A stretch of 7,746 nucleotides of DNA from Microcaldota archaeon (lineage in GTDB: Archaea; Aenigmatarchaeota; Aenigmatarchaeia; QMZP01; QMZT01): positions 1 through 7,746 of the forward strand of contig JAADIF010000009.1 in assembly GCA_013151465.1 (NCBI GenBank), read 5' to 3'. The notes below the pieces were generated by a model. It was given only the letters and a program-made list of their open reading frames with translations, ran no database searches and was not told the origin of the DNA. The position numbers and the translations under genes were made by a program. Positions 1 through 5,427 of this stretch are shown piece after piece (position 1 is the stretch's first letter; the number at the start of each line of letters is the position of its first letter).

Positions 1-172
1 GTTTCTCAGCACGCGGGGGGACGAAAGGTGTGCATTTGTGAAGCCGAAAAACCTGAAATTTTCATTCTCTGATGACGATCTCAATTGCGGAAAAATAAAA
101 ATTGTCCTGGATTTTGAACTTCCGAAAGGAAGTTATGCCACAGTATTGATAAAGGATATAATGAAAGGTTAA
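1..172 (+). CDS. truD: tRNA pseudouridine(13) synthase TruD, C-terminal end (partial)
   Basis: The reading frame is open from the left edge (codons begin at base 2) and ends at TAA 170-172, giving the last 56 residues of a longer protein. The tail contains LPKGSYATVLIKDIMK, which matches the very conserved TruD ending (F-x-LP-x-GSYAT-x-x-R/K-E/D-I). A short basic stretch with a proline (VKPKNLKF) and a beta-strand precede it, as expected for the end of the catalytic domain. TruD family enzymes isomerise U13 in certain tRNAs in the cytoplasm. The catalytic aspartate would lie upstream and is not in this window. The stop codon shares the bases TTAA with the stop of the convergent peptidase gene. 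The family call rests on this C-terminal signature alone, which is nevertheless distinctive. Confidence 0.82.
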   Translation, partial: FLSTRGDERCAFVKPKNLKFSFSDDDLNCGKIKIVLDFELPKGSYATVLIKDIMKG

Positions 173-1203
173 AGCTCATTTCCGATTTTCGTGAGCTTTC
201 TTGATTTTTCCTTTCCTATGACGATCATATCCTCTATTCTGCATCCGCCAAATCCTTTTATGTATGCACCTGGCTCAACCGTGACAACCATGCCTTTTTT
301 CAATGTATCGTCTATCATCTCATGCACATCAAGACCTATGCCATGCCCCCAGGAATGCGCAACTTCGTAGCCTCTTTTCTTCATCTCATTTTGATAAATC
401 TCGCTTATTTCTTTGACAGAAACGCCGTCCTTCATATTATCAATGAGAATGGATTGTATCTCGAGGATATCGCGGTGAAGCGCTATCTCTTTTCCTGACG
501 GCTTGGCACAGAATGTTCTTGTCATGTCAGAACGATAATGCTCGTAGACAGCGCCGATATCAACGAGTACCATATCATCTGGCTTGATTATTTTTCTACC
601 AGGAGTATAATGAATAAGAGCGGAATTTCTTCCAGAAGCGATTATGCTTTCAAATGACGGCTCGCTTTTCTTTTCAAGCATTATCATCTTTATTTCGTTT
701 GCAATATCAATCTCCTTTCTCCCTTCCAACCTGTTTTTTATTTCATTAATAACGCCCTCCGCGATGCGGGATGCCTTTCGCAGCGCTGCGATCTCATTTT
801 CGTCTTTTATCATTCTCTGAGACTTTATCGCATGTGACAAAGACCTGAGCCGCACACCTTTCATGGCTTTTCTAAGCTCATTGAAAGCGGACACAGTAAT
901 TGTTGTTTCATCAAACCCTATGCTTTTTACACCCTTTGCAAACCGCCCGATTTCAGAAAGTTTCTTTATGAATTCAACCCGTGCCGTTTTCAACGATTCG
1001 GCTTGATTAAGAAGCGGCGAGACGAAAAGAACCGGCTTTCTTCTTTCGGCATCAAACAGCAGTGCAGCAGTATCTTCGGCTGAAACCATGAAACCCGTAA
1101 AATAGAATATATCCTTTCTGCCAGTAACCAGAAGAAGGCCAATTCCGTGTTCTTCAGCAGCATGAATCATCTTTTTCTGGCGTAACTTGTAGTCAAAATA
1201 CAT
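169..1203 (-). CDS. M24 family Xaa-Pro peptidase (prolidase/aminopeptidase P-like)
   Basis: This 344-residue protein has the usual two-part layout of prolidase-type M24 enzymes: an N-terminal creatinase-like domain (about 1-125) and a C-terminal pita-bread catalytic domain (about 130-344). All five metal ligands can be read: D215 in VDIGAVY, D226 in RSDMTRTF, H287 in GHGIGLDVHE, E310 in TVEPGAY and E324 in CRIEDMI. The accessory histidines H198 (IHYTPG) and H294 are also present, so it should be an active dinuclear metallopeptidase that removes residues before proline in peptides or cleaves Xaa-Pro dipeptides in the cytoplasm. The length fits PepQ-like archaeal and bacterial homologues. The ATG at 1203-1201 is supported by AGGAGAG at 1217-1211, nine bases... 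upstream of it in the leader. The gene diverges from tsaC and converges on truD with a four-base overlap. Exact substrate (dipeptide or longer) cannot be decided from sequence. Confidence 0.93.
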   Translation of the reverse strand: MYFDYKLRQKKMIHAAEEHGIGLLLVTGRKDIFYFTGFMVSAEDTAALLFDAERRKPVLFVSPLLNQAESLKTARVEFIKKLSEIGRFAKGVKSIGFDETTITVSAFNELRKAMKGVRLRSLSHAIKSQRMIKDENEIAALRKASRIAEGVINEIKNRLEGRKEIDIANEIKMIMLEKKSEPSFESIIASGRNSALIHYTPGRKIIKPDDMVLVDIGAVYEHYRSDMTRTFCAKPSGKEIALHRDILEIQSILIDNMKDGVSVKEISEIYQNEMKKRGYEVAHSWGHGIGLDVHEMIDDTLKKGMVVTVEPGAYIKGFGGCRIEDMIVIGKEKSRKLTKIGNEL

Positions 1204-1210
1204 CTGTCCA

Positions 1211-1217
1211 CTCTCCT
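1211..1217 (-). promoter_or_regulatory. Shine-Dalgarno site of the M24 peptidase gene
   Basis: Read on the minus strand this is AGGAGAG, ending seven bases before the ATG at 1203-1201. It is a strong match to the complement of the archaeal 16S rRNA 3' end and fixes the peptidase start. The facing tsaC gene has no such site. Confidence 0.65.
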
Positions 1218-1220
1218 GAT

Positions 1221-1230
1221 AAATAAATAG
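1221..1230 (+). promoter_or_regulatory. TATA-like element for tsaC
   Basis: AAATAAATAG is centred about 26 bases before the ATG at 1252. That is the usual archaeal TATA-to-start-site distance, so the tsaC message probably begins at or next to its start codon (leaderless). No Shine-Dalgarno match lies in between. Prediction from spacing and composition only. Confidence 0.4.
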
Positions 1231-1238
1231 CGGAATGG

Positions 1239-1246
1239 ATAAATAT
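1239..1246 (-). promoter_or_regulatory. TATA-like element for the M24 peptidase gene
   Basis: On the minus strand this reads ATATTTAT. It sits about 25 bases before a predicted start site near 1218, which would give a leader of roughly 15 bases carrying the AGGAGAG site. It lies within the tsaC upstream region, between that gene's own TATA-like element and its ATG, so the two divergent promoters appear interlocked. Weak, composition-based call. Confidence 0.3.
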
Positions 1247-1251
1247 TGATT

Positions 1252-1827
1252 ATGATTATCATCAAACTCAAGGATGCGCTTGGAAGCAGGAGAAAGGAAG
1301 TTATAAGTGCTATAAAAGAGGGAAAGGTTATTGTCTATCCGACTGATACAATCTACGGTATAGGGTGCAACGCGGAGAATGCAACTTCTGTGGAGAAAAT
1401 AAGAAATCTCAAGGGAAAAGACAGGGACAAGCCATTCTCCGTCATAGCGCCATCGTTTGAATGGGTAGAAAACAATGCAACCGCAACAGGTGAGAACTTA
1501 TCGTTTGCACGCTCGCTTCTTCCGGGTCCATATACAGTTATCATGAAAGCGAAGCCGTCTGCTCCAAAGTCTGTTGTCAGCGGGAAAAAGACAATTGGCA
1601 TAAGGATACCCGCATCCGATTTCACATCTATTGTAACTGAAGCAGGCGTTCCGTTTGTCACAACATCAGTGAATCTTACAGGCGAAGAGCCGATAAGAAG
1701 AATATCAGAGATACCCGAAAAAATGAAATCGGGGATCGACATCGCAATAGATGCGGGAGAGATTGACGAACTTGCCTCCCGCATATTCGACATAACCGGA
1801 AAGGATGTAAAAATTGTAAGGTACTAA
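1252..1827 (+). CDS. tsaC: Threonylcarbamoyl-AMP synthase (TsaC/YrdC/Sua5 family, short form)
   Basis: The protein has 191 residues from the ATG at 1252 and is a single YrdC domain, so it is the short TsaC type without the extra Sua5 C-terminal domain. Signature motifs are the N-terminal VIVYPTDTIYGIGC (PTDT at about 30-33), the K-x-x-x-R-x-K pattern in LKGKDRDKP (about 54-60), GIRIP (about 116-120) and the TTSVNLTG substrate loop with S139 and N141. It makes L-threonylcarbamoyl-AMP from threonine, bicarbonate and ATP; in archaea the Kae1/KEOPS complex then transfers the group to A37 of ANN-decoding tRNAs (t6A). A TTG codon at 1246 would add two residues, but ATG 1252 fits better with the TATA-like element about 26 bases upstream. 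The stop lies two bases from the end of the convergent HAD-like gene. Confidence 0.93.
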   Translation: MIIIKLKDALGSRRKEVISAIKEGKVIVYPTDTIYGIGCNAENATSVEKIRNLKGKDRDKPFSVIAPSFEWVENNATATGENLSFARSLLPGPYTVIMKAKPSAPKSVVSGKKTIGIRIPASDFTSIVTEAGVPFVTTSVNLTGEEPIRRISEIPEKMKSGIDIAIDAGEIDELASRIFDITGKDVKIVRY

Positions 1828-1829
1828 AT

Positions 1830-2615
1830 TTATATCCATCTTGCAGGCTTTGGTCTTCTTATTCTTTCCCTTTCGTATGTTAGCATCATGTGAGATGCTT
1901 CTTTCAGGTTTGATACGATGTCAAGAGTCGGCTTTGCTTTTTTAAGCTGTTTGAGTGTTGAATAAGGCATCTCCCTTTCGGGGCGCAGGATAGCAATGCT
2001 CTGAATGCCGAATCTTTCATCAACATCAAGAATTCTGTTTGCCTTATGAGCCATTTCTATGTCAGCAGGCGTATCTGTCACAAAGATGACACGGTCGGGT
2101 TCTCCAATCTCTTTTGCAATTTCCACAAGATGCGATGACTTGTCATGAAGTATGTTATCCCTTACCCTATTAAGTAAATGTCTTATCCCGTATCTTCTTG
2201 CCTCGGCTTCCACCTGCGGGTGGTGGCTTACTATTTCTATTTTATGCCCTGTCCTTGCCAGAGCATAAAGTGCTTCATAGATATCAGGATATGGGACTGC
2301 ATGAATGCCTTTTCTTTCTAGATCTTTTAGAAACTGCCCATATTTTCCAAAAATCTGTGCAGCCCCAAAATCGTCCGGATGAATCCCGGCATCCTGCAAA
2401 GAATCAAAGAAGTTCCTGTATTGTTTTTTGTACCATCCGTGATAATCTCTCCATGCAGGCTTGCCGCCGAAATATTCAAACGTAGCTTTTCCTGCAGATA
2501 GAATAGCATGGGCGTCTTTACTCAGGGGACCGGACCAATCGAGGGCTGCGTATATTCTTTCTTCTTCTGGAAGAATCAGATTATTGCTGTAATCGTGAGG
2601 GGTTATTATCAGCAT
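1830..2615 (-). CDS. HAD-superfamily protein with variant motif I (DWSGPL)
   Basis: The four HAD motifs can be followed through this 261-residue protein. Motif I is ALDWSGPLS with the nucleophile D26; motif II is IEIVSHHP with S130; motif III is the lysine K159 in HDKSSHL; motif IV is FVTDTPADIEMA with D181 and D185. The stretch from about 33 to 108 is a mostly helical cap inserted after motif I. The unusual point is motif I: phosphatases have D-x-D, but here the second position is S28, and proline replaces the usual T or V. Phosphonatase (DWAGT) and haloacid dehalogenases also lack the second aspartate, so the chemistry may be non-phosphatase or the protein may be a slow or regulatory member. 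The substrate is unknown. It is the third of three minus-strand genes, 51 bases after the zinc ribbon. An in-frame TAA two codons upstream fixes ATG 2615 as the first ATG. No Shine-Dalgarno is seen, which suggests a leaderless message. Confidence 0.72.
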   Translation of the reverse strand: MLIITPHDYSNNLILPEEERIYAALDWSGPLSKDAHAILSAGKATFEYFGGKPAWRDYHGWYKKQYRNFFDSLQDAGIHPDDFGAAQIFGKYGQFLKDLERKGIHAVPYPDIYEALYALARTGHKIEIVSHHPQVEAEARRYGIRHLLNRVRDNILHDKSSHLVEIAKEIGEPDRVIFVTDTPADIEMAHKANRILDVDERFGIQSIAILRPEREMPYSTLKQLKKAKPTLDIVSNLKEASHMMLTYERERIRRPKPARWI

Positions 2616-2631
2616 GCCTTATATAAGGCAT
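2614..2631. promoter_or_regulatory. Perfect 18-base palindrome over the HAD-variant start codon
   Basis: ATGCCTTATATAAGGCAT equals its own reverse complement with no mismatch or spacer. It overlaps the first two bases of the minus-strand start codon at 2615-2613 and fills the space between the probable TATA element (about 2635-2642) and the predicted transcription start. This is where archaeal repressors commonly bind to block RNA polymerase. Its centre (TTATATAA) also resembles a TATA box. Operator function is inference. Confidence 0.5.
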
Positions 2632-2634
2632 TAA

Positions 2635-2642
2635 CATTTTTA
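2635..2642 (-). promoter_or_regulatory. TATA-like element for the HAD-variant gene
   Basis: On the minus strand this reads TTAAAAAT and is centred about 24 bases before the ATG at 2615. That is the expected distance for a leaderless archaeal transcript. The alternative TATA-like core inside the palindrome at 2614-2631 would place the start site inside the coding region, so it is less likely to be the main promoter. Confidence 0.35.
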
Positions 2643-2666
2643 ACCTAATCGCAACTAATAGTTCAG

Positions 2667-2789
2667 TCAGTTGTCTTTCTTTACTTTTTTCAGTCGGACG
2701 CTTCCGCATTTGGGACAGACCTTTGTTGCAGGTTCCAATATTTCTGGTTTACCCACAAAACCGCATTGCAGGCATTCATACTTTGCCAT
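2667..2789 (-). CDS. Small rubredoxin-like zinc-ribbon protein (40 residues)
   Basis: The product is 40 residues, with two metal-binding knuckles: C6-x2-C9 in YECLQCG and C25-x2-C28 in KVCPKCG, separated by 15 residues. This is the pattern of rubredoxin-like and rubrerythrin-type zinc ribbons. A basic tail (RLKKVKKDN) follows the second knuckle and could contact nucleic acid or a partner protein. The start at ATG 2789 is supported by AGAGGG at 2800-2795 with five bases of spacing. It lies between the two HAD genes on the same strand, 48 bases after one and 51 bases before the other, and may be co-transcribed with either. Free-standing mini ribbons of this type are common in archaea and mostly uncharacterised; zinc is more likely than iron, but sequence cannot prove it. 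Confidence 0.8.
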   Translation of the reverse strand: MAKYECLQCGFVGKPEILEPATKVCPKCGSVRLKKVKKDN

Positions 2790-2794
2790 AATAT

Positions 2795-2800
2795 CCCTCT
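2795..2800 (-). promoter_or_regulatory. Shine-Dalgarno site of the zinc-ribbon gene
   Basis: AGAGGG on the minus strand ends five bases before ATG 2789. It is the main support for translation of this very short frame, together with the paired cysteine knuckles. A TATA-like AATATAAA lies a little further upstream at about 2823-2830. Confidence 0.5.
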
Positions 2801-2837
2801 GATAAGATATGCACATTGGGCTTTATATTGATAATTC

Positions 2838-3530
2838 TCATTTTATCTTGAATATATCAAGTCCTAGCAATTCTTTGATGTCTTCAATCTCATAGTCCGC
2901 TTTCTCGTCTTTGCCTTTACCCTGTTTTTTCCACTCTCCGTATTTTGCAAGGACAGTGTGCATTCCCACTTTGTTTGCTCCCTTTATATCCCTCGATGGG
3001 TTATCTCCGACAAAAACCACTTCATCCGCTTTCACACCTAACTTTTTCATGATGGTTTGAAAGCCCATCGGGTGTGGTTTGCGTTTTCCTTTGGCATCAT
3101 CAACTGTGACAACTGCATCAAAAAAGTCGGCAAGCCCTATTCCGGTCAAGCGAAGCCATGCCTTGAGTTTGGGAGCGTCAGAAACTATACCCAGCTTAAG
3201 TCCATCCTCTCGTAGGCGAATCAACGTCTGCTTTACGTGAGGATATGGTGAAAGAAAGCTCTCCTTGACGCGTCTGTACGCGTTTATTCCGCTCGCAAGC
3301 ACTTTCCAGTCAATCCTTCCTGCTTCTTTCTTTAGAAATACCTGAAAGGCTTCATGGAATTCTATGCCGTACTCATCATAAAGACTGAAGAGCTTCTTCA
3401 TTCCTGTTTTTTCGTCTATTTCAAGCCCTGCATCAATCATTGCAGATAACGCCTCACGGCACGCGACTGTTTTCATTTTCATGAAATCCATAAGTGTGTT
3501 ATCGAGATCGAATACGACTGCCTTTATCAT
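2838..3530 (-). CDS. HAD-IA family hydrolase, probable small-molecule phosphatase
   Basis: From the ATG at 3530 the protein has 230 residues and all HAD motifs intact. Motif I is VVFDLDNTL with D8 (nucleophile) and D10 (acid/base); motif II is LGIVSDAP with S117; motif III is the lysine in KRKPHP at about K151; motif IV is FVGDNPSRDIKGA with D176 and D181. The helical insert between about residues 17 and 93 is a C1-type cap, the HAD-IA layout found in phosphoglycolate phosphatase and archaeal glyceraldehyde-3-phosphate phosphatase. It should hydrolyse a small phosphate ester in the cytoplasm; the substrate cannot be named. The frame could start 18 codons earlier at 3584, but that extension is unlike HAD N-termini, and a TATA-like element about 25 bases before 3530 supports the inner start as leaderless. 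It heads the run of three minus-strand genes. Confidence 0.88.
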   Translation of the reverse strand: MIKAVVFDLDNTLMDFMKMKTVACREALSAMIDAGLEIDEKTGMKKLFSLYDEYGIEFHEAFQVFLKKEAGRIDWKVLASGINAYRRVKESFLSPYPHVKQTLIRLREDGLKLGIVSDAPKLKAWLRLTGIGLADFFDAVVTVDDAKGKRKPHPMGFQTIMKKLGVKADEVVFVGDNPSRDIKGANKVGMHTVLAKYGEWKKQGKGKDEKADYEIEDIKELLGLDIFKIK

Positions 3531-3550
3531 GGAATGGAATTGAAATGGTG

Positions 3551-3558
3551 ATATAAAA
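3551..3558 (-). promoter_or_regulatory. TATA-like element for the HAD-IA gene
   Basis: On the minus strand this reads TTTTATAT, centred about 25 bases before the ATG at 3530. It argues for a leaderless transcript from that ATG and against the upstream ATG at 3584, which lies ahead of this element and would not be in such a message. Confidence 0.45.
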
Positions 3559-3585
3559 ATAAAAACTCTCGCGCAATGTAACAAC

Positions 3586-3593
3586 TTATATTA
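3586..3593 (+). promoter_or_regulatory. TATA-like element for the Dsb-like gene
   Basis: TTATATTA lies about 56 bases before the ATG at 3645, which predicts a start site near 3614 and a leader of about 30 bases. That leader carries the purine-rich AAGGGG at 3631-3636, a plausible Shine-Dalgarno site about eight bases before the ATG. Unlike its divergent neighbour, this gene is therefore not predicted to be leaderless. Confidence 0.35.
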
Positions 3594-3644
3594 ATATGAA
3601 AAAGAAATAAATTTGAGAATAAATATCATTAAGGGGTTGAGTAT

Positions 3645-4811
3645 ATGTCCAAGAAGAAAAAGCATAAGCTTCTTGAAACAAAAAAACGAGGATTTTTTCA
3701 TAAGGAGAAATCTTTCACAGCAAACAGTGTCTATCTTTCTGTTGCAGTAGTTGCGATAATATGTTTTGCTGCGGGATTTTTATTATCAGGCGCCGGTGGG
3801 ACGACTAGTATATTTGCCGTAAATTCTGAAAATACGCAGGCGGGCACATCAGCTCCATCAATCACCGCTCCGGATGTTTCATCAGAGCCTAAGACTATGT
3901 TATATTATATCGTTTCAGAAGGATGCAGCCTTTGCAATCCGCTTGAGGCGACAGCAACTGACATAGCCGAGAAATTAGGAGCGGGTGTAAAAGTAATAGA
4001 ATACACAAAAAAGATGTCAATACCTGGATATGTTCTGGTATATGATGACAAACTAACAATAAACGGCATACAGAGTAAGTATTCATTCGAGCAGACTGTA
4101 TGTAACTTGACGAAAAATGATGATATTTGCGAGATGGCGAAAAAGGATAAACCGGAGGCAGAAAAACCGCAAACCCCGGAAGTTCCAAAGAGCGACAAAC
4201 CGGAAGTTGAGGTCTTTATAATGTCGCATTGCCCATTTGGATTGCAAATGGAAAAAGCGATAATTCCTGTAATGGAAACACTCGGTGACAAAGCTGATAT
4301 CCAGATAAAATGGGTAAACTATGCAATGCATGGAGAGAAGGAGATACAGGATAATACGCGCGAATATTGCATACAAAAAGAGCAGAATAATAAGTTTACC
4401 GAGTACATAAGATGTTTTGTGAAAGATGGCAACGCGGAAAGCTGCATAGAAACTGTCGGTATAGACAAGAACAAACTGGAAAAATGCATGAATGATACAG
4501 ATGAAGAATTCGGAATAACTGAAGGTTATAACGATAAGACCAAATGGAAAGGCAGATTCCCCCCATATCCAGTGCACGATGACCTCAATCAGAAATATGG
4601 TGTGAGAGGATCTCCCACGACGGTTATAAATGGTCAGATTGCTAGGATATCAAGATCACAACAGGCGGTTCTTGATGCCGTATGCGCGGCATTCAATAAT
4701 CCACCCCCGGAATGCAGCACGAAGCTCAACAGCGATGGAGAAAAATCCGGATTTGGTAAGATAGGCGTTGCCGGGGATTCGACATCATCAGGTGCTGGCT
4801 GTGGCGGTTAA
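3645..4811 (+). CDS. Membrane-anchored protein with two thioredoxin-like (DsbA-like) domains
   Basis: This 388-residue protein begins with a lysine-rich cytoplasmic end (about 1-28) and one transmembrane helix (about 29-49), so the rest should lie outside the membrane. Domain 1 (about 82-165) is a compact thioredoxin-like fold with a C94-S-L-C97 redox motif and a proline at 127 in SIPGYVLV at the cis-proline position. A charged proline-rich linker (about 166-187) leads to domain 2 (about 188-350), a DsbA-like domain with a helical insertion. It carries C196-P-F-G, where glycine replaces the second cysteine, and the cis-proline motif GSPT at P324. Twelve cysteines lie outside the membrane (94, 97, 153, 162, 196, 242, 257, 267, 281, 347, 357, 386), the last in a flexible SSGAGCGG tail. 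A role in thiol-disulfide exchange or disulfide isomerisation of exported proteins is likely. No DsbB/VKOR-type partner is encoded nearby. The partner and the direction of electron flow are unknown. Confidence 0.83.
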   Translation: MSKKKKHKLLETKKRGFFHKEKSFTANSVYLSVAVVAIICFAAGFLLSGAGGTTSIFAVNSENTQAGTSAPSITAPDVSSEPKTMLYYIVSEGCSLCNPLEATATDIAEKLGAGVKVIEYTKKMSIPGYVLVYDDKLTINGIQSKYSFEQTVCNLTKNDDICEMAKKDKPEAEKPQTPEVPKSDKPEVEVFIMSHCPFGLQMEKAIIPVMETLGDKADIQIKWVNYAMHGEKEIQDNTREYCIQKEQNNKFTEYIRCFVKDGNAESCIETVGIDKNKLEKCMNDTDEEFGITEGYNDKTKWKGRFPPYPVHDDLNQKYGVRGSPTTVINGQIARISRSQQAVLDAVCAAFNNPPPECSTKLNSDGEKSGFGKIGVAGDSTSSGAGCGG

Positions 4812-4821
4812 CGCCCGCCCA

Positions 4822-4836
4822 TTCTTTAATTTTTCA
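4822..4836 (+). terminator. Possible T-rich terminator after the Dsb-like gene
   Basis: TTCTTTAATTTTTCA follows the TAA at 4809-4811 by about ten bases. Archaeal RNA polymerase often terminates at short runs of T without a strong hairpin, and the next gene has its own TATA-like element 25 bases further on. No stable stem precedes it, so the call is tentative. Confidence 0.35.
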
Positions 4837-4849
4837 CAACATAAATAAG

Positions 4850-4857
4850 TTTAAATT
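4850..4857 (+). promoter_or_regulatory. TATA-like element for the first Nudix gene
   Basis: TTTAAATT is centred about 44 bases before the ATG at 4898, predicting a start site near 4879 and a leader of about 19 bases. The leader contains AGGTGA at 4883-4888, which is complementary to the conserved 16S rRNA end. The gene probably has its own promoter separate from the Dsb-like gene. Confidence 0.4.
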
Positions 4858-4897
4858 AATTGCTTCTGAGAGTATTTCAAAAAGGTGAAGATTAGAG

Positions 4898-5353
4898 ATG
4901 AAAGAATACCCAGAAATTGTAGTGAACGGTCTGATACTCAACGAGAAAGACGATATTCTGCTTGTAAAGAATGAGAAATGGGATGGTTTGTTATCTTTGC
5001 CTGGTGGTCATGTAGAAATAGGGGAAACTCTCAAATCTGCGCTTCAAAGGGAAATAGAAATCCAGCTTGGAATAAGTGTCCACATCGGGAATATGCTTAA
5101 AATGCAAGAGTTTTTATTGCCGCCAGGTTATTATCTAAGAAAACATTATATCGTTTTCAATTTTGTATGCAAAACGGATGAGATAAATATTATACTCAAG
5201 CATAAGAATATCACGGACTACATATGGGTTGATCCTGAAAGTGCCCAGAAAATGAATATCGATCCTTATACACTTTCCACAATAAAAGAATACCTGAAAA
5301 AGAAAAGTGGAAAGATTGATGTTGACAAGGATGATATAAAGATAAAATTATAG
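4898..5353 (+). CDS. Nudix-fold protein with degenerate Nudix box
   Basis: The 151-residue product is a single Nudix-fold domain: an N-terminal strand region (VVNGLILNEKDDILLVKN), the Nudix box from G37 to I59, then a strand-rich half with YIWVDPESAQ, typical of MutT/ADP-ribose pyrophosphatase-like members. The box begins normally (GG-HVEIG-E43, then R51-E52), but the two metal-binding glutamates expected at the EE pair are I55 and Q56: the protein reads REIEIQLG where the family reads RE-x-x-EE-x-G. Loss of both metal ligands predicts little or no classic pyrophosphohydrolase activity; E54 is one position off. It may be a binding or regulatory protein or use other ligands. The start is supported by AGGTGA at 4883-4888. 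The C-terminal tail (about 131-151) is lysine- and aspartate-rich. It lies 74 bases before a second Nudix gene whose box is intact. Confidence 0.82.
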   Translation: MKEYPEIVVNGLILNEKDDILLVKNEKWDGLLSLPGGHVEIGETLKSALQREIEIQLGISVHIGNMLKMQEFLLPPGYYLRKHYIVFNFVCKTDEINIILKHKNITDYIWVDPESAQKMNIDPYTLSTIKEYLKKKSGKIDVDKDDIKIKL

Positions 5354-5389
5354 TATAATTGCTCAAAAAATCAACAATACCATTGCGCG

Positions 5390-5397
5390 TTTATTAA
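5390..5397 (+). promoter_or_regulatory. TATA-like element for the Nudix-HD gene
   Basis: TTTATTAA lies about 34 bases before the ATG at 5428. A start near 5418 would leave a leader of about ten bases; the AGGTG at 5418-5422 just before the ATG could act as a Shine-Dalgarno site. Read-through from the preceding Nudix gene is also possible, since no clear T-run terminator separates them. Confidence 0.35.
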
Positions 5398-5427
5398 ATT
5401 AAAAGAGAATTATCGATAGGTGTATTA

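Noticed and set aside
1353..1793. 146-codon open frame on the minus strand inside tsaC
   Set aside because: It lies wholly opposite a well-supported TsaC gene, has no recognisable motif, and is best explained as a shadow of that gene's codon pattern.
2198..2485. 95-codon plus-strand open frame inside the HAD-variant gene
   Set aside because: It has no motif or promoter and is opposite a frame carrying all four HAD motif positions.
3531..3584. 18-codon N-terminal extension of the HAD-IA gene
   Set aside because: HAD proteins begin a few residues before motif I, and the TATA-like element at 3551-3558 would place the start site downstream of the earlier ATG.
4083..4577. 164-codon minus-strand open frame inside the Dsb-like gene
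   Set aside because: Its hydrophobic, phenylalanine-rich product is typical of the reverse of a lysine/glutamate-rich coding region; the plus frame has clear domains.
5006..5074. Sequencing error as the cause of the damaged Nudix box
   Set aside because: The frame is intact on both sides and two adjacent codons differ by several bases from GAA/GAG, so a single base error or indel does not account for it.
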